Assembly (NCBI GenBank): GCA_948567375.1
Contig: OX419755.1
Span: 5,089,001-5,153,000, forward strand
From: Lunularia cruciata
Taxonomy: Eukaryota > Streptophyta > Marchantiopsida > Lunulariales > Lunulariaceae
DNA length: 64,000 bases
Direction: 5' to 3'
Translations under genes and position numbers: made by a program
Notes under the pieces: model-generated
What the model was told of the DNA's origin: nothing
The model's database searches: none
Seen by the model: only the letters and a program-made list of their open reading frames with translations
Part shown: positions 56,816 to 64,000 of the stretch, piece after piece
Numbering within the stretch: the stretch's first letter is position 1
Layout of the letters: every line of letters starts with the position of its first letter

Positions 56816-58687
56816 AGCCGTTCAGGGAATGGGTTATCCAAAACTCATGAAGTGCACAAGTGCACATATTCGATAAACATGTACTTGAATTACACCACAT
56901 GTACTTGAATTACAGTGCTAGTGTAATATGAAAGCTTGAATGTAAAATGCATCAAAAATAACTTGCAACAAAAGTATAAGTGCAAAAAAGTAACCTGCAA
57001 CAAAGGCATAAGTGCAAGAAATTGAGAATACCGTACTGCCAATGGACAATAATGAACTTGAAATCGAGAGCAGTAAGGCCAACGTGAGCATGGGTTAGAA
57101 AGCTAGATGTAAGAGTTCACCAGTAAAAAATAATGAAGTCGAGAGCAGCAATGCAATCAAAAGCGAGAGGCATAGGAAACGTGCTATGTGCTATAAGAGC
57201 CAGAATGCATTGTGTGGATGAAGCGAGAGGAATAGGAAACTTGCTGTAAGAGCCCACCAGGATACAATGCATAGATGAAGATGAAGAACGTGGGATGGAG
57301 TGGGGGAGGAACACTGGAAATAGTAGAGAGCGAGGCAAGAAGCAATCAGAGAGCGAAGGGAAAAGACTAGGGAGTGAAATGGTACATGAATGTATGGATG
57401 TGGCAGGCATTTTGTGAAGGATATGGCTGCAGAAATGAGTAGAAATGTAAGGGTGTAACCAGAGCAAAGCGTAAGAGGACAGGATAAAGTATATCACTCC
57501 CAGCGCTATGGACACTGGAGTCCGGATACGCAAAACAATTGAAGGAAGCATAAGGCAGCCATAATAAACCTCCACGATAACACCAACTACTTCATTAGTG
57601 CCTCACGCAGTGCCGAAGTAGCTAAACAATTGTCAGTACTCCTCATCCCAAGTTTCTGCTCAAAAACTCATGAGTGCCAAGGCAAACTCGGTTGCTTCCA
57701 ACAGCGCCGCTTGAAGTAATAAACAGCCATCTTTCAATAGTACTAAATGAAATAATGAACCGCCAGGGGAAGGTTACAAAAATGGAAGGCTACAAAAATG
57801 AACAATTGGAGCTTAAAGTCCTAAAAGAGCAGAAATAGTACGAATGCATAATGTAGGTATGAACAAAATTGTGAACAAGAGAAAGAAAAAAAAAATCAAC
57901 AGCAGGAGAATGTGAGTGATGTGAGACATCCCCAGAAAAATGCCTGCAAGGACAAAGTTTATCAAGGTGAGCAGTAAAAGAGAGCAAAGCACAAAGAAAC
58001 CAAGAGGAGTTAGTAAGAAAACAAAGGAATGAGCCAGTGTGAAGCTGAGAGCTAGAGAGTAGAGAATAAGGCAGAACAGACAGGCATGAAAAAGTGGAAC
58101 TAACGAGGGAACGCACTATGAGTTAAGCAAGAAACTATAAACCAAATGAGCAGCAAGCAAAGGAGAAGGAGAGGGTTTCTGAGGGAAGGATGGCCTTGGG
58201 GGTTGAGAGAGCCTCAAGAATTGTGAAGGAACCAAGTGAGATGGTCATACGTGTGAGATGATGCCATGTGTAGCTATGCTACTTATTACTCTACTTGTAA
58301 TATCAATGTATCTTGATGTATCCTTATCAACGGGAAAGAACAGATATACTGAAACACGTAGTCATGTAAGGAGTGTAAGTAACAAGTTGTAATTGAAGAC
58401 CTACAACTCAAAAATACACTGGTCCGTTTGGGAGAAACTGAAAATGACAAACTGTTCAGAACACATACAAGTGAACCATGAAGTAAAACAACAAATGTGA
58501 GTTGGGGCAAAAGGGAAGAAAGTGGATAGTAACATAGCTGAGAATGGGCGATGCATCAAACATGAGACATGTATATATGTATATGAGAACATAAACTGTT
58601 CTGACCAGTGCCTAAATAAACAGTCAAGAATAAGTCCCGATCACCGGTATGGTAAACAAGCCTATAGTGAAAGCTAATGGTGGGCTC
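56815..58687. other. Unassigned segment left of the family B solo LTR
   Basis: Minus-strand frames at 57117-57575 (152 residues) and 57790-58116 are hydrophobic/Ser-rich with no domain. A 60-bp local duplication (AGCGAGAGG(C/A)ATAGGAAAC at 57162 and 57222) lies in the first. The segment adjoins the Penelope-like element across the solo LTR and could include its 3' part, but I found no GIY-YIG motif. Confidence 0.4.
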
Positions 58688-59396
58688 TGTAACATCCATT
58701 TGTGCATGTGTGTGGTATTGTGATATTTAGCTTGGTATTACAAGTATTTAAGAGATATTATTTATATAGAGATATTGTTTATATAGAGATAAAGGATGGT
58801 TCTATATTAGTCATGGTTAGCTAAAGTTAGTCATAGCTAAGATAGCGGGGACTTTACTTTAGAGGAAGTAGAAAAGATGAGCACCACTATTTTGGATTTT
58901 AGTGTGTTGACTTGGTATTATTCCTAGGTGTTTGGCTTTGAGGAAAGAGTTGAGAACTCTTGGGCCCGCAAGCCTTTTTGTTTTGGATTCTTCTTTAGTC
59001 CAAGGATAGCCCATGTGAAGGAATCCTTGACTTAGTGGTTGGGTCAAGATAAGACCACATGCTTAGGGCAATATGCCCATGTGAATGGATATTCCTTTCT
59101 ACTTTTTGACTTTACTTGACTTTTAGTCTAGTAACTTGAGTTACTACGGTAATTAGTAACTTTGGTTTGTAACTATTTCACAAGTATATAAACAAGGGGT
59201 GAGGAGTTACTCATCATCCTTTCATTTGCAACTATCTCTCTCTCATTGAGTTCTCTAGTGAGCAATGTCTTGAGTCTTGGAGTGTTAGCCTTGGAGGAGT
59301 ATGATGGAGTTGGGGTTCCTTGCCTTCTTAGTCCATGGTGTGCTACCATAATAGCCATCAGAGGTTCATCCTGAGTGAGAGAAAGGCCGGCTCACA
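58688..59396 (+). mobile_element. B-solo: solo LTR of family B
   Basis: TGTAACATCC...CCGGCTCACA, 709 bp, aligns end to end with the reverse complement of the B1 LTRs. It has a small number of substitutions and a 17-bp duplication (GAGATATTGTTTATATA, about 58772). The flanks carry a perfect 4-bp duplication GCTC (58684-58687 and 59397-59400). No internal sequence remains, so it arose by LTR recombination. Confidence 0.95.
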
Positions 59397-59608
59397 GCTC
59401 AAACTAGAGCTCCCTGATTGGAAGAAAAAATGGATATTCTTAAATCTCTATAGATACTAAGCCCAAGAAAACCATGGATATCTTTTTCCATTTGTAAGAT
59501 AGAGCAAAATTTTTTCTGGATCATATGAAGAGGGTAATGTTCAGAGATAAAGCTATTTATAAGTTTCCTACAAGCTAAAAGGAATGACTTTTTGGAATTA
59601 CATATCCT

Positions 59609-60400
59609 TCAATATCTAACACACTCCAATTTTATAATACCTAATTTAAATTTAGAAGAAATGTCAGATAGAATGTGTGGGAGCAAGATTGTCTTGATTT
59701 GAGCAAAGTGAGTTAGCTCTTTCTTATCATAGATAGAGACAAAGATATTGAAGTCATCTTGGGTAATGCGGCAATCGAGGTAATCACAGTGAGTGCCAAA
59801 ATGAGTTTGAACAACCTCACAAGAAAGTCTGGGATAGATCTCTCCTCCTCTAGCTGCGTCCTCCATATACATAGAATCCTTGAAATAATCAAGTCCCGAG
59901 CCAACCACCAAAAGATCATCAACATATCGGCAAACTTGGGACAAGTCGTGCAACAATGCAACATCATTGGCATCCAATAGTCTGCGGATAAAATCAAGTT
60001 CATAGGTGAAGAGGTATAGGTTAGCCACAAAGACAACACAAGGTGTCCCATAGGAATCCCTATCTCTTGACGGAAGAGCTGATTCATGAAAGTGATGTAG
60101 AGGTTATCAAAAAGAAATAGCATCCAACAGATGAGAGTTTCCTCATCAACAGCCATGAATTTGAGGTGTTTTTGCTGATTGAGAGATATTGTTTCTATTT
60201 TTAAGCCATCTATATTTGAATTCAAGTGTAGAGGTCTTTACTAGTAACATAGTTTCCCTATTCCATTAGTGAACCTATAATGGAAGATAGATCTGATGAG
60301 AGTAGACAGCCTTGTTTTGAGATCGTGAAGGTGGATCTTTGTATAAAGGGTGGTGAAATCAAAACTTTGAAAAAGAACTTTTTCCAAGGTGGCAAGAGTC
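59609..60400 (-). pseudogene. Penelope-like RT, catalytic C-terminal part
   Basis: Frame 59609-60028 (139 residues) starts ANLYLFTYELDF and contains the catalytic CRYVDDLLVVGSGLDYF and YLDCRITQDDFNIFVSIYDKKE. Frame 59713-60225 overlaps it and holds the preceding FDNLYITFMNQLFRQEIGIPMG; the two join by a one-base frame change at about 60045. Motif A, FDFTTLYTKIH, is at about 60330-60365 before two adjacent stops near 60210. Tentatively, after the RT no GIY-YIG endonuclease is recognisable. Confidence 0.87.
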
Positions 60401-60402
60401 TA

Positions 60403-61137
60403 CTACGAACCAGAGTCTATGGGAGAAGAGGATCTAATCTTGCGTAGTCTTTGCACCTGCTCCAGTAAAATGGGAACACCAGAAGAGTTGTCCAAGATCC
60501 AGCAAGAGTCGACCATCAACCCCACATGTAAGAATTCAGTCCTCCAGAGATCATTTGTAGAAGGTAGCACTACTTTCAAGAATGAGCTTAACCAGTGAGA
60601 AAGCTCAGATAAAGAAGTAGAGTAGCTTGCAGCAATGAACCTAGGAACAACGGGAGACTTATGGAATTTCCAAGCACAATAGAAGTAAGGGAGTTTCTCT
60701 GAATCCTTGGAAGTACGAAAGCCCTGAGAGGTATTGAAATTGTGGTGAGAGAGTAAGAGATGGGTTTGAGGAATCAATGAGAGTTTATAGGTTGCTGAAG
60801 GAGAATGAAGCTCGTTAAGTAAATTTTGAATGTAGAAGTGTCTACAGACAAATACAAAATTGTTGGGACACTTGTCCATATAAGTAATAATGAAATGGGA
60901 CTTAAAATGATGAAGAAGTTTTCTATCCTGAGATGAAAGGAAAAGAGGGTCTATAGAATTGAAAGCGTCGGCAATGGGAGGGAGATTAAGTAAAAGTTGA
61001 ACTTTTTGTAGAATGGTGACTTTCCATTGGTCAAAAATGCCTTTGGTGCCCAATATGGCTTCATAGTAAAGAACAAAGTTGTGAATACAAGTTTGAATCG
61101 CAATGAAAGTAGAGGGGGAGAGGTGGGCAAAATACAA
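60403..61137 (-). pseudogene. Penelope-like RT, N-terminal RT region
   Basis: A 244-residue open minus frame. It contains THLLLSHHNFNTSQG, LPYFYCAWKFHKSPVVPRFI and LSELSHWLSSFLKVV (the RT fingers K-H-K...R-F-I pattern of this family), then WRTEFLHVGLMVDSCWILDNSSGVPILL. Upstream is TYMDKCPNNFVFVCRHFY. It overlaps the 60951-61676 frame by 187 bp in a different phase, showing a frameshift near 61050. Confidence 0.85.
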
Positions 61138-61676
61138 AACTTGGTTCCTCTGGAGAAGAGAAGTGACAAGTTGTAGGAAGGTAAAATCTGAAGTGAAGTT
61201 GTAATGACATGCCCGTGTGAAGGGTTAATGAAACCTGGATGTTGAAGGCAATTGCAAGGGGAAGGAGGAGAGGAAAAGTTGGATAACTTCCGTGATAGTG
61301 AAGCAAAGTTAAAATGTAAATGGCCTAGAGTTTTTCCATACTTAAAAGCAATGATAGGGATAGTAAACGGAGTACCTGGAGGTAGAGCCAGAAAAACTCC
61401 CGGGCCCCTCAACAAAGATTGCAAGTGAACTTTGTCTATCTCCTTAGAGGTAAAAGGGAAAATGATTAAGATGGGACGAATGTCTAGAGTTGCTCTACAA
61501 TGCATGAGGTATGGAGACAGGAAGAGCAAAAGGCTATTGAGTAGTTTAGTGATGTTTGACGCAGACCTGAGTAAAACTGCAGAAGAAGTAGTTTTAAGGA
61601 CGTGAATGATCCTCAGCAAGTCCCGCACTCTAAAACGTGCGAGAAAAGAATCAGAGAGGGTATTGGAGTCAAGCAT
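60951..61676 (-). pseudogene. Penelope-like element, N-terminal region with CxC motif
   Basis: A 241-residue minus frame begins ML.SNTLSDSFLARF and includes FRVRDLLRIIHVLKT, ILIIFPFTSKEIDKVHLQSLL, IIAFKYGKTLGHLHFNF and SPCNCLQHPGFINPSHGHVIT. The CNC plus GHV arrangement corresponds to the CxC motif region described for the Naiad/Hydra/Chlamys clade of Penelope-like elements. The end (KAFLTNGKSPFYKKF) matches the usual start of the RT unit. A further frame upstream (61676-61906) may continue the N-terminus. Confidence 0.78.
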
Positions 61677-61910
61677 TAAGAAGAGATGAGAAATTTGTCA
61701 GAGGTAATTTCTATAGGCATATCATCTAGAAAGGGGAAAGTTGGACACAGGGGATGTAAAAAAGGGAGAAAGATACACATTAGAAGAAGCAGAAGATGTG
61801 ATAGAAGAGAGAAGAAAGGAATTTTCTCTCTGATGACGCCTAAGGTCGATGCGAGATGCTCTTCCGCGAATATTGTACCCCCGCAAATATATGCACAACG
61901 ATTCACTCTA

Positions 61911-63392
61911 TTTGAGAAATCCCATCATCAACCCATGGGACACATACACATGAAATGGTTTGAGTGAAATACTGCGTTTGAGTGAAATACAGCATTCGAG
62001 AAATGATTGAGAAATTGCGTTTCTCTCTTGGAGAGTATGTGGGAATGGAAATCAAGTGTGATGACTCGATTGGCGCCCGGGCAGTTGCGAGGCAACCTGC
62101 GATCTTGGAAGGAAACCCGCTGGAGGAGAGTGTTGGAAGAAGACAAATGGATTGGAGAAGGGCTGCCATTTAATTCCACTTTTGGGAATTTGAGTCACGT
62201 CAACAAAAAGTTTTTAATGACTGGATTCTGTGGTAGGATGAGATAGACTGGTCAGAGACACCGACATGCCGAACCTCAAATATCTCAAGTGTGATTAGGG
62301 TAACTTTCCGTCGTCACCCAACATTGCCGTTCCTGATTCCTCATGAATAGATGTTTTGGGGTTCTTGCGAGCTAATTCTTGCGAGTCGTTTTCCACCCCC
62401 TACGACAGAAGAACGAGACGAGTACATAGATGATGTTGAATGATCTTAGCACCTATGGATTTTGTTTGAAGACTTGCACTTCCCAAATCCTCGAAATTCT
62501 CTGTTCCATTTTAGGTCGTACATACAGACCGCATATGCTACGCATATAGTACTGTTCTACACCAATCATGACCTTGCTCCATCTAGATAAACACCGGCCT
62601 AAGGATCCCAGTGGGCCCAATCTTAAATTTCTTTAGAAGTATCATCGAACAGAAGGTACAAATCGCACATGACCTGCTCTTGATCGTTTTCAAAGTAGTC
62701 ATGTGCCTCCGGCAAGACAACAACGAACTACTGTATCTAGCAGCAATTCTAACCTCTTTGAGTCCGCATCGAACATGTAAGAGCAGTATCTAGGTCACTA
62801 TCACTAGCGAAAAGTATTGGGAGTACTCTGTCAAGAGGAAGTTGTGTCAAGGATGTTTGAAAGCGACTAACAAACGAAGATTGTTAAGTAACGCTAACTT
62901 CAGGTTACGAGGACTGACTACAGATCAATGTAGAGTCAAGGACTTCAAATTAAAACAACATTGTCATAGAGGCGCAAAAGCCGTTGTCAGGAGAAACAAA
63001 AGGGAACATTGTTTTCGGAAGATTACATCAGGACAAAAGCGAGAATAGAACGTGTTGCAGACGTGGTCATGTAACAATCTGACAATGAGAATGTCTCTGA
63101 AACAGAAACCGTGTCCCAGCAAACGACCGTTCCAATGCCACTGGCAACGCGACAAAGAACTCAAAAGAACACCTAACATCTAAAAGTCACTAAACATGGC
63201 CACATACTATCATCCAAATCATCAAATCTTACAATATGAAGAAACTCTTTAGATCAAGATGAATAACTAGCTGTTCCATCGCCAACTCTTCTCAACAGTT
63301 ACAGAAACAAAAGAAAACGGGCATAACAAAAGTTAACGGACTAGTTGCCCGAAAGATACCAAAATGGATGCATATCCATACAGGACAAGTTT
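61911..63392. other. Unassigned segment before the Gly/His-rich gene
   Basis: No frame has a recognisable domain. Overlapping minus frames 61903-62179 may still belong to the Penelope-like element. A short repeat GTTTGAGTGAAATAC occurs twice (about 61958 and 61976). From about 62250 to 63390 the base composition is more even and could include the 3' UTR or downstream region of the gene at the right edge. Confidence 0.4.
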
Positions 63393-63556
63393 CATAACTC
63401 CCGAAATTTACCTCAACCTCCTCCTGCATAACCATCTCCAGCAGCAGCCTCACTAAAATCCACCTCCATGGTTTCATAGCTCCCGACGTTTACCTCAACC
63501 TCCCCCTGCATAACCATCTCCAGCAGGAGCCTCACTAAAATCCACCTCCAAAATTA
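63393..63556 (-). repeat. Duplicated 82-bp unit at the gene 3' end
   Basis: CATA(A/G)CTCCCGA begins both copies (63393 and 63475) and each runs to CTCACTAAAATCCACCTCCA. On the minus strand each carries GTGGATTTTAGTGAGGCT, a short Gly-rich reading frame and TGA. The copies differ at only four or five sites. Confidence 0.9.
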
Positions 63557-64000
63557 CTTACTTGCACACCTCCAAACTCCAAAATTACTTACTTGCACAC
63601 CTCCAAACTCCACAATTACTTACTTGCAAACCTCCAAACTCCACAATTACTTACTTGCACACCTCCAAACTCCAAAATTACTCACTTGCACACCTCCAAA
63701 CTCCAAAATTACTTACTTGCGCACCTCCAAAATGGCCTCCGCCCACACCTCCATGGACACCGCCATCGTGACCACCTCCATGGTGATCGACATGGTCACC
63801 TCCATGGTGACCGCCAAGAAGACCGCCATGGCCACCTCCATGGTGATCGACATGGCCACCTCCATGGCCGCCGCCAAGGAGACCTCCATGGTGACCTCCT
63901 CCATGGTCACCGCCACCGTGACCGACATGGCCACCTCCATGGTCACCTCCTTGGTGCCCTACATGGTCACCGCCATTGTCACCTCCATAATGACCGCCCA
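63393..64000 (-). CDS. Glycine/histidine-rich protein gene, 3' end (continues beyond the window)
   Basis: On the minus strand the right edge encodes an uninterrupted Gly/His repeat, for example GGDHGGGHVGHGGGDH, HHGGGHGGLLGGHHGG and GGVHGGVGGGHFGGAQ, to about 63728. The frame then meets a consensus 5' splice site (CAA/GTAAGT) at the first of six 31-bp repeats. A second predicted exon, EAPAGDGYAGGG and stop, lies at 63475-63556, with a duplicate copy at 63393-63474. A join around AG/GTGGAT... would keep the frame, but other acceptors are possible. Plant glycine-rich proteins of this kind are often cell-wall or stress proteins; function here is unknown. The N-terminus and any signal peptide lie outside. 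Confidence 0.65.
63545..63730 (-). repeat. 31-bp tandem repeat, 6 copies, in predicted intron
   Basis: Plus-strand unit (A)CCTCCAAACTCCA(A/C)AATTACTTACTTGCAC. The core ATTACTTACTTGC starts at about 63553, 63584, 63615, 63646, 63677 and 63708, exactly 31 bp apart. On the minus strand each unit presents GCAAGTAAGTAAT, a consensus plant 5' splice site; the fifth copy is changed (GTGAGT). Confidence 0.93.

Larger units (their letters stand above)
59401..61910 (-). mobile_element. Penelope-like retroelement, decayed
   Basis: Minus-strand frames between 61906 and 59609 give a Penelope-type RT polyprotein. Motifs in order: CNCLQHPGFINPSHGHVITT (a CxC motif followed by GHV), FTTLF and YWAPKAF, TYMDKCPNNFVFVCRHFYIQ (the Penelope DKC/DKG-type region), LPYFYCAWKFHKSPVVPRFIA, WILDNSSGVPILLEQ, FDFTTLYTKI (RT motif A), RQEIGIPMG (motif B), RYVDDLLVVGS (catalytic YVDD) and IYDKKELTHFAQIK. 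No LTRs or integrase are present. Several frameshifts and stops show it is inactive. Ends are approximate; the 3' side borders the B-solo LTR. Confidence 0.85.

Noticed and set aside
57117-58116. Minus-strand ORFs of 152 and 108 codons as host genes
   Set aside because: They are hydrophobic/Ser-Pro-rich with internal duplication, no domain and no gene context; probably chance frames.
58640-59480. GIY-YIG endonuclease downstream of the Penelope-like RT
   Set aside because: No GIY...YIG or Arg/Glu catalytic pattern can be read in any minus-strand frame before or after the solo LTR.
61825-61870. CTGATGA near the Penelope-like element, as a hammerhead ribozyme core
   Set aside because: The downstream GAAA and paired stems required for a hammerhead are not present; CTGATGA is common by chance. 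Other occurrences (1937, 44621 and 60302) also fail.
1-64000. tRNA, rRNA or snoRNA genes
   Set aside because: No tRNA A-box/B-box pair with foldable arms or rRNA-like conserved segment was recognised by eye; PBS sites are the only tRNA-related matches. A tRNAscan run would settle it.

Overview
This is a gene-poor, repeat-packed piece of a plant nuclear genome. Plant signs are Ty3/gypsy chromoviruses primed by initiator tRNA-Met (PBS close to TGGTATCAGAGC), a Tat/Athila-like Ty3/gypsy element, and the 3' part of a glycine/histidine-rich protein gene at the right edge. Heavily decayed nested retrotransposons plus a Penelope-like element suggest a large-genome lineage such as a gymnosperm, but this is inference and I cannot name the species. 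No rRNA, tRNA or CRISPR was seen. Family names used here (A, B, C, E, X, PLE) are my own labels.

Layout. 1-6.7 kb: AT-rich non-coding DNA with old repeats and a decayed orphan coding segment (about 5.2-6.7 kb and 13.14-13.5 kb) that was split by A1. 6707-13137: A1, a minus-strand chromovirus with TSD ATGTA; a solo LTR of family C (6744-7485, TSD AATGG) sits inside its 3' LTR. 13.5-36.6 kb: a multi-level nest. E1 (plus strand, LTR, leader and gag start only) is split by C1 (15211-35452, minus strand, TSD GCAAG/GTAAG). C1 contains X (18333-21337, about 3 kb, non-coding, tandem-repeat rich) and A2 (22438-33417, plus strand, TSD GTCTT). A2 is in turn split by A3 (22903-28383, minus strand, TSD ACATA). 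36.6-38.9 kb: unassigned. About 38.87-56.7 kb: E2 (plus strand, long LTRs, gag-PR-RT-RH-IN plus a C-terminal PHD-like finger), split within its RT gene by B1 (45905-53733, minus strand, 4-bp TSD GATC). B1 has two LTRs that read as identical, so it is the youngest insertion here. 56.7-58.7 kb: AT-rich and unassigned. 58688-59396: solo LTR of family B, again with a 4-bp TSD (GCTC). About 59.4-61.9 kb: a minus-strand Penelope-like retroelement with recognisable RT motifs. 62-63.3 kb: unassigned. 63.39-64.0 kb: the 3' end of a Gly/His-rich protein gene on the minus strand, with a six-copy 31-bp repeat in its predicted intron.

No intact host gene lies wholly inside the window. Nearly all coding matter is retrotransposon-derived and, apart from B1, broken by many stops and frameshifts, many of them consistent with C-to-T (or G-to-A) decay. 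The relative order of events can be read from the nesting: the E elements are oldest, then C1, then A2 and X, then A3; B1 entered E2 most recently. The most interesting items are the PHD-like finger at the end of the E2 integrase, heat-shock-element-like arrays in the family A LTRs, the 4-bp target duplications of family B together with its extra zinc-finger ORF, and a CxC-motif Penelope-like element in a plant.
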